Shown piece after piece: positions 1 through 7,781 of a stretch of 40,925 bases of DNA. The stretch lies in the NCBI GenBank assembly GCA_902796425.1, contig CADBPC010000145.1:1-40925 (forward strand). Reading direction: 5' to 3'. A program made the translations under genes and the position numbers. Under the pieces are notes generated by a model, which saw nothing but the letters and a program-made list of their open reading frames with translations, was not told where the DNA came from and made no database searches. Positions within the stretch are counted from its first letter, which is position 1, and each line of letters starts with the position of its first letter. This DNA comes from an uncultured Lachnospiraceae bacterium (GTDB taxonomy: Bacteria > Bacillota > Clostridia > Lachnospirales > Lachnospiraceae).

Positions 1-1
1 A

Positions 2-322
2 ATTTATCTGAATGATATCGCTCACGGCAGAAGCGGTGATAAAGGCGATACTTCCAATGTATGCGTCTACGCCCGCAAGCCGGAGTATTACAAGATTATC
101 GAGCGTGAGGTTACCCCTGAAAAGCTGAAGGCTTACTTCGGCGATATGGTCAAGGGCGAGATCACCCGCTATGACGTCCCGAGCCTTGGCGGCTTCAACT
201 TTGTTATGAAGCACGCTCTGGGCGGCGGCGCTACAATGTCCCTTCGTCTGGACAGCCTTGGAAAATCCATGGGCAGCGCTGTCATGCGCATGAAGATCCA
301 TGTGGAGGACGGCGAACTTTGA
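2..322 (+). CDS. AtuA-type ferredoxin-fold protein, C-terminal part (partial at window edge)
   Basis: The reading frame is open at the left edge, so only the last 106 residues are visible. They open with IYLNDIAHGRSGDKGDTSNV and continue with a conserved block near GGFNFVMKHALGGGATMSLR. The pattern IAxxRSGDKGD..N plus LNF...ALGGG.T.SLRLD..GK is that of the small ferredoxin-fold domain that forms the C-terminus of AtuA-like (DUF1446) proteins, or stands alone as a roughly 100-residue protein next to them in Clostridia. AtuA belongs to the acyclic terpene utilisation cluster of Pseudomonas, but its biochemical role is unclear and I do not assign one here. The stop codon overlaps the TTG start of the next gene, so the two are probably translationally coupled. 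The family call rests on remembered motifs. Confidence 0.7.
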   Translation: MYLNDIAHGRSGDKGDTSNVCVYARKPEYYKIIEREVTPEKLKAYFGDMVKGEITRYDVPSLGGFNFVMKHALGGGATMSLRLDSLGKSMGSAVMRMKIHVEDGEL

Positions 323-1752
323 GTATAACGCAAGCTGACAAAATCTGGTCGCTTGCACAGGAAGAGGTCCTGATGGCATTTCATTTCCTTGCAAATGCCA
401 CAGGACGCTTTTCTTTTGTCAGTACGGAGGCGGCAGGCGAGCTTCCGCTGACGAACGGCCGGTATATTTTCTACAATGACGCAGAGCTCTGCAAAGCATT
501 CGCAAAGGACGGCGGAATGCCGGCGCGCATGCTTCTGCATATGCTGCTGCACTGTCTTTTCGGGCATCCCTACAGAAAGCAGATCGCGGATAACGACCTG
601 TGGGATGCCGCCAGCGACATCGCGGTCGAGAAGATTATCGCCGACCTTTCCGCCGACGGCGGCATGGGGGACGCATTCAGACCGGCGGATGCGCATGAAG
701 ATGATATTTTTTTCCGCGTACAGAATAAAGCGCCTCACATGACGGCGGAGGAAATCTATAACAGCTGTATCAACGACCGTTCCTCCCGCGAGGAGATCCT
801 CCGCTGGAGAAAGCTCTTCGAGCGGGACGATCACAGTCTCTGGAAAATGCATGATAAGGACGGAAGAAGGAAGGCAAGGGGCGGATCTCTTGTCATGACG
901 CCGGACGACGGCTCCGACGAGGAGACGGAGGAGAGCTCCGAGGGAAGGAGCGCCGCGGAGGACGATGAGTCCGCGGTGATGCTCTCTGAAATGGAGAATG
1001 AGCAGATCCAGACAGAATGGCAGAAGCTCGCAAGGGCGGCCCAGATGGAACTGACGGCATTCCAGAACAGGTTCGGAAAAAGGGCGGGCCGCTTTGTCGA
1101 CCAGCTTGAGCCCATTCTCTGGCAGGAGATTGATTACGGGGAATTCCTGCGCAACTTCGGCGCGGAGCAGGAGATTCTCCATGTCTCCGACGAAGCCTTT
1201 GATATAGCCTATTATAAATACGGACTGGAAATTTACGGCAACATCCCCCTGATCGAGCCCCTCGAATTTTCCGAGGAGCACAGGATCAGGACCTTCATCA
1301 TTGCGATCGACACCTCCGGAAGTGTCCAGGGTGACATCGTCCAGAGCTTCCTGCAGAAGACCTGCGACGTCCTGCGCTCAACCGGATCCTTTACGAGGAT
1401 GGTGGATATCCTCCTTATGCAGTGCGACGCAGAGATCCAGAGCGTCACGCGCATCAAGGACATGGACCAGCTCGAGGACGTCATCAAAGACCTGCGCCTC
1501 CGGGGCTTCGGCGGAACCGACTTCCGGCCGGTCTTTGCCTATATCCAGAAGCTCCGCGATGAGGGGAAGATGGAAAAGCCTGACGGATTATTATATTTTA
1601 CCGACGGTGTCGGAGAATATCCGGAGACAGAGCCGGACTATAAAACTGCGTTTATTTTCAACCGCGACGACCACATCAGCCCGAGGGTTCCATCATGGGC
1701 TATCCGCGCGGTTCTGACGACGGATACCATAAAGCTTCTGGAGACAAAGTAG
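319..1752 (+). CDS. VWA-like domain protein with N-terminal metallopeptidase-like domain (DUF2201 type)
   Basis: This 477-residue protein has two parts. The N-terminal part carries a histidine cluster, HMLLHCLFGH (H74, H78, H83), resembling the putative metallopeptidase domain of DUF2201 proteins, followed by an acidic, serine-rich linker around residues 195-225. The C-terminal part is a von Willebrand factor A-like domain: IAIDTSGSV with D331 (MIDAS DxSxS), LRGFGGTDF near residue 398 (MIDAS threonine) and LLYFTDGVGEYP. Such proteins are the usual partners of MoxR AAA+ ATPases, and one follows here; these pairs are thought to act in metal insertion or protein complex maturation, though the substrate is unknown. 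The start is TTG at 319, with GGAGG at 304-308 about 10 nt upstream, overlapping the preceding stop. The protein is cytoplasmic, with no signal or membrane segment. Confidence 0.8.
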   Translation: MSITQADKIWSLAQEEVLMAFHFLANATGRFSFVSTEAAGELPLTNGRYIFYNDAELCKAFAKDGGMPARMLLHMLLHCLFGHPYRKQIADNDLWDAASDIAVEKIIADLSADGGMGDAFRPADAHEDDIFFRVQNKAPHMTAEEIYNSCINDRSSREEILRWRKLFERDDHSLWKMHDKDGRRKARGGSLVMTPDDGSDEETEESSEGRSAAEDDESAVMLSEMENEQIQTEWQKLARAAQMELTAFQNRFGKRAGRFVDQLEPILWQEIDYGEFLRNFGAEQEILHVSDEAFDIAYYKYGLEIYGNIPLIEPLEFSEEHRIRTFIIAIDTSGSVQGDIVQSFLQKTCDVLRSTGSFTRMVDILLMQCDAEIQSVTRIKDMDQLEDVIKDLRLRGFGGTDFRPVFAYIQKLRDEGKMEKPDGLLYFTDGVGEYPETEPDYKTAFIFNRDDHISPRVPSWAIRAVLTTDTIKLLETK

Positions 1753-1802
1753 TCCGGATACAGGAGCCCGGACAATAGCGGATCAGCCGGGAGTTTCCCG
1801 GC
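1752..1802 (+). other. Two tandem intercistronic hairpins
   Basis: Two short stem-loops sit in the gap between the VWA and MoxR genes. GTCCGG (1752-1757) pairs with CCGGAC (1768-1773). GCCGGGA (1786-1792) pairs perfectly with TCCCGGC (1796-1802) across a 3-nt loop. Neither has a T-run, so they look like mRNA processing or stability elements rather than terminators. Function is inferred. Confidence 0.5.
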
Positions 1803-1828
1803 ATGACAGGGAAAACAGGATTGAGAAT

Positions 1829-3163
1829 ATGAATATTGCTACAGCAAAAGAACAGATAAAAAATGCAGTGCGTATCTACTTGCAGAAGAATGACGACGGT
1901 ACCTACAGGATTCCCGTGGTACACCAGCGCCCCGTTTTCGTCATGGGACCTCCCGGACTCGGAAAGACGGCAATCATGCAGCAGATAGCGGATGAGATGG
2001 GACTGGGACTTGTGAGCTATTCCATGACCCACCACACCAGGCAGAGTGCGCTGGGACTTCCTGTCATCGTAACCCGTGAGTATGAGGGCAGAGAGTATCA
2101 GGTCAGTGAGTACACGATGAGTGAGATCCTGGCCAGTGTGTATGACTGCATGCGGACCGAGGGAAAAAAGGAGGGAATCCTCTTCCTCGACGAGATCAAC
2201 TGCGTCAGTGAGACGCTCTCCCCGGCAATGCTCCTCTTCCTCCAGTACAAGGTATTCGGAGGACATCAGGTCCCTCCGGGATGGGTGATTGTAACGGCCG
2301 GAAACCCGCCCCGCTACAACAAGAGCGCCCACGAGCTGGATGCCGCGACAAGAGACCGCCTGAAGGTCATGAATATTGAACCGGATTACCGCGCCTTCAA
2401 GGAATACGCCATCCAGAACAATGTCGAGCGCTGCATCATCAGCTACCTGGACATCCGTCCCACGGATTTCTATAAGGTTACGACACAGGTTAACGGCATG
2501 AACGTCGTCACGCCCCGCGCGTGGGAGGATCTCTCGGAGATGATCAGCTTCCACGAGGAGCTCGCGATTCCGGTGACCGACGCGCTGGTCACGCAGTATC
2601 TGCAGGATCCGGATACGGCAAGAGATTTTGCGCTTTACTATCAGCTGTACCAGAAATACAAGAAGGCCTGGAAGACCGAGAACATTCTGCAGGGCCTTGT
2701 CGATGAGTCTGTCATCGAAGAGGCAAAGAGTGCAAAGACGGACGAGAGGATAACGCTTGTCGGCCTCCTTCTCGAGCAGGTGACCGGCGATATGGATGCC
2801 TGTGTGAAAAAGCACGATGACCTTGCGGCAAGGGTTGCGAAGCTGAAGGCAGAAAAGGCCGAGACCGGAAGAGAAACCGTCGAATGGACGCAGAGGCGCG
2901 ATGCCGTGCGCAGCGAGACGGCAATGCTCCAGTCAGAGGTTGCGCACACCCAGCAGGAGATCGGCAATATGCTGAACTTCCTCAAAGAGGCCTACGGCAA
3001 GGGAATTGAGCTGTCGATCGCTGTCAACGACCTGTCTGTATCGCGCAGGGCAACCGCGTTCATCGGACAGTTCCTCAGCATGGATTATTTTGAAGAGAGC
3101 AAGGCGCTGCTCCTGCACAGCAGGGAAGAGGACCTTCTCAGGGAGATCAGGATTGAGCTATAG
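1829..3163 (+). CDS. MoxR-family AAA+ ATPase
   Basis: This 444-residue AAA+ ATPase has Walker A GPPGLGKT at residues 40-47, Walker B GILFLDEINC near 115-125, and a sensor-1-like segment VTAGNPP near 153-159. The arrangement and the VWA partner directly upstream fit the MoxR family, chaperone-like ATPases that remodel or load cofactors into client complexes. The last third (about residues 300-390) is rich in K, E, R and Q with heptad-like spacing, suggesting a coiled coil. An AGGA-type ribosome binding site lies about 9 nt before the ATG. The stop codon lies inside the next gene, whose TTG start at 3153 is eight codons in, so co-translation is likely. The client is unknown; the LRR protein that follows is a candidate partner. 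Confidence 0.85.
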   Translation: MNIATAKEQIKNAVRIYLQKNDDGTYRIPVVHQRPVFVMGPPGLGKTAIMQQIADEMGLGLVSYSMTHHTRQSALGLPVIVTREYEGREYQVSEYTMSEILASVYDCMRTEGKKEGILFLDEINCVSETLSPAMLLFLQYKVFGGHQVPPGWVIVTAGNPPRYNKSAHELDAATRDRLKVMNIEPDYRAFKEYAIQNNVERCIISYLDIRPTDFYKVTTQVNGMNVVTPRAWEDLSEMISFHEELAIPVTDALVTQYLQDPDTARDFALYYQLYQKYKKAWKTENILQGLVDESVIEEAKSAKTDERITLVGLLLEQVTGDMDACVKKHDDLAARVAKLKAEKAETGRETVEWTQRRDAVRSETAMLQSEVAHTQQEIGNMLNFLKEAYGKGIELSIAVNDLSVSRRATAFIGQFLSMDYFEESKALLLHSREEDLLREIRIEL

Positions 3164-4424
3164 TACAGAGCCCGTCTATATTGAAAATGATGACCATTCG
3201 CTGACCCTCGTAAGATGGAGCAGATCCCCGGGCATTGCAGAGGTGCCCTCGCACATCGCGGGAAAGCCCGTAACCAGGATCGCCCCGCTTGCCTTTGCGC
3301 CCTTCCATATGCCGGAAGAGGCGTTTGAAGCCGGTTTTACAGCTCCTTTCAGCTTCAACATGTTCATCCTCATGTCCGGGGCAAAGGTCACGCATGAGGT
3401 GAAGGACGAGGGAGGCCCCTCCGAGGTCATTCTGCCCGAAACGATCCGCCATATCGGCGAATATGCCTTCTGGCACTGCAGCAACCTGACAAAGATCAAC
3501 ATTCCGGAGGGCGTAACCGCCCTGCCGGCGGGGTGCTTCGGCGAATGCGTAAACCTGACCCGCGTATCCGTTCCGGGAACGGTAAGGGCAATCGGCATGT
3601 GTGACTTGAAGTCTGTGGAGGAAGGAAAGCCGGAGGGCTGCATTCAGCCCGCCATGCTGCGGAGCATGCCCGACGTCGGCGCTTTCTACGCCTGCCACGG
3701 ATTGAAGAAGCTCTCCTTCCCGGAGAGCGTATGCGTCCTCGGCCCCCACACCTTCAACAGCTGCGGTATCGAAAAGCTGCAGGTGTGCCTTAGAGCCCCT
3801 GCATCCGGTGCGGACAGTTCGTCTGCGCCGGCAGACGGGGAGCCGGAAAAAGACGGCGCTGAACAGGACCTGCCGCTTTATGCGATTGCCGACAATGCGT
3901 TTGACCACGCGGTCTTCCTCCAGTGGATGGACAGGACCGACCGGCGCGGCGTTGTTGTCTACAGGATCGGACTTCCCGCGGCAAGGGACAAGATTCTTCT
4001 GGCGGACAGAAAGTTCGGAAGACTGGCCCACATCCCGAAGGATTTCTTCTTCGAGAAGGTCGACTATTTTGACAGGCTCGCGCAGGAGGTTTTCCGCCTG
4101 GACTTTTCCGCAAGGATGGCGCTTGGGAGGCTCCGCTATGACGAACACCTCCTTCCGGAGCACAGACAGTGGTACCTGCGCCTTTTGATTGAGCATTTCG
4201 CACAGGCTCCGCAGTTCATGCCCGCGAACGAGAAGTTCAAGGACGCGTATGAAGCACTTTTTGACGCCCTCATGAAGACGGGCAGCCTTACCGCCGCGGA
4301 TGTCAGCAGCCTGATCCGAACGGCCGGGGAGGAACACCTCTCATCCGGGCTCATCAACGAAATGATGCGGGTAAGGACAGAGAACTACTCGCTCGCGACC
4401 GGGTTCGAGGACCTGGAGATCTGA
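3153..4424 (+). CDS. BspA-type leucine-rich-repeat protein (LRR_5)
   Basis: The likely product has 423 residues from the TTG at 3153, giving an N-terminus reading SYSTEPVYIENDDHSLTLV. An upstream in-frame ATG at 3006 exists, but the 49 residues it would add come from the MoxR gene read in another frame and look non-coding. GGGAG at 3141-3145 is well placed for the TTG. The middle contains repeats of the LRR_5 kind: VILPETIRHIGEYAFWHCSN, then INIPEGVTALPAGCFGECVN, then VSVPGTVRAIG, and later LSFPESVCVLGPHTFNSCGI. The C-terminal 150 residues are helical and not recognised. There is no signal peptide or anchor, so unlike many BspA-type surface proteins this one should be cytoplasmic. Its place behind MoxR and VWA suggests a substrate-binding or adaptor role, which is inference. 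Confidence 0.7.
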   Translation: MSYSTEPVYIENDDHSLTLVRWSRSPGIAEVPSHIAGKPVTRIAPLAFAPFHMPEEAFEAGFTAPFSFNMFILMSGAKVTHEVKDEGGPSEVILPETIRHIGEYAFWHCSNLTKINIPEGVTALPAGCFGECVNLTRVSVPGTVRAIGMCDLKSVEEGKPEGCIQPAMLRSMPDVGAFYACHGLKKLSFPESVCVLGPHTFNSCGIEKLQVCLRAPASGADSSSAPADGEPEKDGAEQDLPLYAIADNAFDHAVFLQWMDRTDRRGVVVYRIGLPAARDKILLADRKFGRLAHIPKDFFFEKVDYFDRLAQEVFRLDFSARMALGRLRYDEHLLPEHRQWYLRLLIEHFAQAPQFMPANEKFKDAYEALFDALMKTGSLTAADVSSLIRTAGEEHLSSGLINEMMRVRTENYSLATGFEDLEI

Positions 4425-4488
4425 GAACAGGCAGGAGTATTCCGGAAAAGTGCCTGCCATCTGTAAATACAAATAAAAGCACTGACAA

Positions 4489-4524
4489 ACGCCCCGGCCT
4501 CTTTTGGAGGACCGGGGCGTTTTC
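4489..4524. terminator. Hairpin terminator, probably bidirectional
   Basis: ACGCCCCGG (4489-4497) pairs perfectly with CCGGGGCGT (4512-4520). CCTC/GAGG extends the stem inward, and TTTT follows on the plus strand. It lies between two convergent genes, so it probably ends both the LRR operon and the CocE-CitMHS transcript; the T-run on the minus side is weaker. Confidence 0.85.
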
Positions 4525-4555
4525 GAAGGCTGTTCTGCGCCAGAGAAGGGAATTA

Positions 4556-5914
4556 TCACAGAGTTACACAGCCGGTAATAAGAGCGGAAACAAGCATGAT
4601 CAGGCTGACGCCCCACGCATAGGGGAACCATTTCTTCTGGTAGTCGGGGAAGTCAATATTGATCATAGCGGGCAGCAGGAAGGATCCTGCAAGGAGCGGG
4701 CTTCCGGGGAAGCCGAGTGTCATCTGACCGAGGAGCGATGCCCTTGCGCAGGACAGGGCGCTTACGCCGGCACCTTCGACAGCGGTTGTAAGGACAGGAA
4801 GGATGCTGTAATACCATGCGTCCGGAGTGAAGATCATACTCGCGGGAACGCCGACGATACCGATCAGGACGGGAGTCAGCTTGCCGATGCTGGCAGGGAT
4901 CGCGCCTGCAAGAGCGGCGGCCATTGCCTCCAGCATTCCGGAGTTTTTAAGGACACCGGTGAATACGCCTGCAGCGAACATGATGGTTGCCATGTTAAGG
5001 CAGAGAGAACCGTATTTTGCGATCAGCTTCTGCTGAAGCTTGATATCGGGATAGTTGACAAGAAGACCGATAATTGCGCCGAACATCATTGCGGGGCAGG
5101 GAGCGAGAAGCTCGGAGACCATTGCTGCAAGGACGCAGACAACCAGGATCAGATTGAAAACAACAAGCTTCGGGCGCTTAAGGCTCTCGTCGGTTTCGAT
5201 TCCGTTCACTTCGGAATTGTCTACAGAGGCGTTCTTTTCTTCTTCCGTAAGAGCAGCAAGGCGCTTTGCTTCGTTCTTTCCCATGAATACGGCAAGAGCG
5301 AGAATTGCAGCGAGGCCGACGGCCATGGGAGCGATCAGTGGATTGAACACCTCGCCCATGGAAGCGTTATAGGCAGTCATGACACGAAGAAGCGGGCCGC
5401 CCCAGGGAGCGATGTTAATAAGGCCCTGTGTAAGAGCGCACAGCAGGATGAGGTTGATGGGCTTCATGCGCATCTTGCGGTAGATCGGGAGCATGGCGCT
5501 GCAGGTGATCAGAGTCGTTGTGATACCGTTGCCGTCCAGATGACCGATGACTGCGATCAGGACAGTTGCCACTGTGATCTTGACGGGGTTGGTGCCCGCG
5601 AACTTTACAGCTGCGTTAATAATGGGATCAAATGCGCCTGCATCCATCATGGAATTAAAGAAGATCATGGCGAACATGAACATGACGGTCGTCGCCGCTA
5701 CGGAGCCCACGCCGCTCACGGTGTAAGAGCTGAGGCACCCGACAATGCCCTTTATTCCTGTCTTTTCTCCCAGGTCAAGGACACCCGCGAAACCTGCGAT
5801 GATGCACATGATGCCCGGAACCGTAATCAGGGTCGCGGTCGGCGACATTTTTTTGCTGAGCATGAGAGCCAGCGTCAGGATGACTGTTATAAAACCTATT
5901 GCTGCCAGTGCCAT
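4556..5914 (-). CDS. CitMHS-family tricarboxylate-type transporter
   Basis: This is a 452-residue integral membrane protein with about 11-12 hydrophobic segments from the first residues onward. It has a charged cytoplasmic loop around residues 215-245 (KNEAKRLAALTEEEK). The motif IGHLDGNGITTTLITCSAML resembles the LDGDGATT block of CitMHS secondary transporters, which import metal-citrate complexes or related tricarboxylates with protons. The substrate cannot be read from sequence, and other dicarboxylate or tricarboxylate carriers of the same superfamily remain possible. A strong GAGGAGG ribosome binding site precedes the ATG. The gene lies 59 bp downstream of the CocE hydrolase on the same strand, so the two probably form one transcript controlled from the gntR intergenic region. 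Confidence 0.8.
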   Translation of the reverse strand: MALAAIGFITVILTLALMLSKKMSPTATLITVPGIMCIIAGFAGVLDLGEKTGIKGIVGCLSSYTVSGVGSVAATTVMFMFAMIFFNSMMDAGAFDPIINAAVKFAGTNPVKITVATVLIAVIGHLDGNGITTTLITCSAMLPIYRKMRMKPINLILLCALTQGLINIAPWGGPLLRVMTAYNASMGEVFNPLIAPMAVGLAAILALAVFMGKNEAKRLAALTEEEKNASVDNSEVNGIETDESLKRPKLVVFNLILVVCVLAAMVSELLAPCPAMMFGAIIGLLVNYPDIKLQQKLIAKYGSLCLNMATIMFAAGVFTGVLKNSGMLEAMAAALAGAIPASIGKLTPVLIGIVGVPASMIFTPDAWYYSILPVLTTAVEGAGVSALSCARASLLGQMTLGFPGSPLLAGSFLLPAMINIDFPDYQKKWFPYAWGVSLIMLVSALITGCVTL

Positions 5915-5973
5915 AAAAATTTCCTCCTCATATATGGTTCAATACTGACATTACTTCGTTACATTATTTATCT

Positions 5974-7632
5974 TCACTCGGCCGGAAGGTCGAGAAAGGA
6001 TCCGTCTTTGCCGCCTGCAAATATTGTCTGCAGGGCAGTTTTTGTCTGAGCCGCAAGCGCCCAGGGCTCTGCGGTATTGGGATGAATGTGATACTCGGGA
6101 AAGCTTGACGATGCGATGTCGATCCGTATTCGCGAGCCCCGCTTAAAGTGCCAGCAGATGTCCCAGAGACTGTATTCGAGAAAAGCCGGCTCGTCCGGAG
6201 TGTAGGATACTGCCTTTCCGGCACCGTTTCTGTATCTCAGGGATGAAGCGCCGGTGCGGATATTAAAGGCTCTGCCGTCCGGCGTGACCTCCATCAGGCG
6301 GACAATAAAGGCTGTATCCTCTGCGTCACTTTTAACCTTCAGATGAATCCGGACATTTCCGCGGACGGTAAGGTCACTCTCAAGGGCGTCGCTGACATAG
6401 CTCAGGACATCGCTTCTGTAATCCGCTTCCGGCTGCAGGAGGCTCCCTCTTTCGGCAAGGGGCGCATAGCACATACATTCCGCGCCGTGCGTCCGGATAA
6501 CGTCCTTCGGATCATAGACATATGAGCGGGAGGTCTCTTTCGTACTCTGCCTGTCCGTCAGCGACCGGTCTTTGAAATACAGCCGCCTCGCCCCGGTTTT
6601 TACCGGCCAGGTGTTATCCTTCTGCCAGCCCTTCCCGACTACATACAGCCAGGCTTCCTTTTCGGGAAGAACGGTGTCCTTCAGGCACCGGTCCATCCAC
6701 CTCAGGGCTGCTTCATAACCGTGGAAGCTTCCTGTGAAAGCATCGGAGGTGTCTTTCCCTTCTATGCAGCTCTGTTTATGGTGAACCCACGGGCCGATGA
6801 CAAGTCTTGAATGCTCCTTTGCCTTTTCGGAAAGAGAAGACCAGGCCTCCATCATTCCGCCGAAGTGGTGGTCATACCAGCCGCAGCACAGGCAGACGGG
6901 GATATCTACTTTTCCGGGAATGCCCTTCAGATCCTCCCAGAAGCTTTTCTTCCAGAAGTCGTCTTCATAATCCGTGTGCGAGATCCAGTCCCTGTACCAG
7001 GAAAGATCCATGCCGAATACATCGCGGTCTGCCCGTATATGAGGACGGTACATTCCGGCTTCAAGCGCTTTTTCGTAGGGAAGCTTTATACCGTCTTTGT
7101 TATTGTCCATCGCCCAGGGAGTATAGATGTCGTGCCGGAAAAGTCCGTCCGAATACATCTGGCGGTACCGGTCAGTGCCGAAGTGGACGATGTAGGCTGT
7201 CTTTACCTTCGGCGTCAGGCGATCCAGCAGAACCCACTGGGTATAAGCCACATACGAAAAACCGTAAAGACCGATCACTGAGACAAAGGACTGTTTTTCA
7301 AGCCACTTCAGTGCATCCTCGCCGTCTGCCTTTTCGTTTACAAAGGGATCCCACCTGCCTTCCGAGCCGCCGGTTCCGCGGCAGTACTGGAGTACAAAGG
7401 CATAGCCCCTTTCCGAAAAGATCCTGCCCTGGTAATCGTAGATCTCCTGGTTCTTCAGGTAAGGAGACCGGGAAAACAGCACCGGCCAGGGGCCTTCGGT
7501 ATCCGGAGTGTAAATCAGCGTCCGCAGAAGAACGCCGTCCCGCATCGGAACCATAATCTCTTTTCTTTCCGCTGCGCCGCATTCTGCCGGCCGCAGCCCC
7601 GTGCTCATTCTTTCTGTGTAGGTAAGTTCCAT
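5974..7632 (-). CDS. CocE/NonD family alpha/beta hydrolase (copy 1)
   Basis: This 552-residue enzyme is of the CocE/NonD (X-Pro dipeptidyl-peptidase S15-like) class, serine hydrolases that cleave acyl esters or amides. Visible features are the N-terminal IMVPMRDGVLLRTLIYTP strand-turn, the nucleophile elbow GLYGFSYVAY with S126, GWYDHHFGG supplying the likely catalytic Asp, and VIGPWVHHK supplying the likely His. The C-terminal half is the jelly-roll domain typical of the family (LEYSLWDICWHFKRGSRIRI). There is no signal peptide, so it is cytoplasmic. The ATG at 7632 is followed by a possible alternative Met at residue 9. It is a clear paralogue of the hydrolase at 33745-35439: catalytic serines are offset by exactly 20 residues and the GTDRY and FRHD segments are shared. 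The substrate is unknown; co-transcription with a tricarboxylate-type carrier hints at an organic acid ester. Confidence 0.85.
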   Translation of the reverse strand: MELTYTERMSTGLRPAECGAAERKEIMVPMRDGVLLRTLIYTPDTEGPWPVLFSRSPYLKNQEIYDYQGRIFSERGYAFVLQYCRGTGGSEGRWDPFVNEKADGEDALKWLEKQSFVSVIGLYGFSYVAYTQWVLLDRLTPKVKTAYIVHFGTDRYRQMYSDGLFRHDIYTPWAMDNNKDGIKLPYEKALEAGMYRPHIRADRDVFGMDLSWYRDWISHTDYEDDFWKKSFWEDLKGIPGKVDIPVCLCCGWYDHHFGGMMEAWSSLSEKAKEHSRLVIGPWVHHKQSCIEGKDTSDAFTGSFHGYEAALRWMDRCLKDTVLPEKEAWLYVVGKGWQKDNTWPVKTGARRLYFKDRSLTDRQSTKETSRSYVYDPKDVIRTHGAECMCYAPLAERGSLLQPEADYRSDVLSYVSDALESDLTVRGNVRIHLKVKSDAEDTAFIVRLMEVTPDGRAFNIRTGASSLRYRNGAGKAVSYTPDEPAFLEYSLWDICWHFKRGSRIRIDIASSSFPEYHIHPNTAEPWALAAQTKTALQTIFAGGKDGSFLDLPAE

Positions 7633-7665
7633 TGTCGTATTCCTGAGTAGTGCCGACCTGTATAT

Positions 7666-7692
7666 CTGTATGGTTGTTATACAACTATACAG
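7666..7692. promoter_or_regulatory. GntR-type operator palindrome
   Basis: A 27-bp inverted repeat is centred on 7679. CTGTAT (7666-7671) mirrors ATACAG (7687-7692), and the inner part TTGTTATACAA (7674-7684) matches the FadR-subfamily GntR core TNGTNNNACNA exactly. Only one outer position (7672/7686) and the innermost pair fail to match. It lies between the divergent cocE-like and gntR genes and overlaps the likely -35 of gntR, which fits autorepression and control of the hydrolase-transporter pair. Confidence 0.75.
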
Positions 7693-7714
7693 ATAATAAA
7701 ATCAATGCTATAAT
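7686..7714 (+). promoter_or_regulatory. Promoter of the gntR gene
   Basis: TATAAT at 7709-7714 is a perfect -10, preceded by TGC, giving an extended -10. TATACA at 7686-7691 is a 4/6 match for the -35 with 17-bp spacing, and it lies inside the right half of the GntR palindrome. Confidence 0.6.
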
Positions 7715-7781
7715 AAGTCAACCGATCTTTTCAAATTTCTTATTTTTTGGAAGTTTTCGACAAAATGGAGAGGACGAATTT

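Noticed and set aside
169..1281. Long minus-strand ORF opposite the VWA gene
   Set aside because: It is antisense to a clear domain protein. Similar long antisense frames recur opposite other genes here (for example 21242-22717, 27993-29558, 39321-40589) and reflect codon bias in a GC-rich genome.
3006..3152. ATG at 3006 as start of the LRR protein
   Set aside because: The extra 49 residues are the MoxR coding sequence in another frame, and the TTG at 3153 has a well-placed ribosome binding site.
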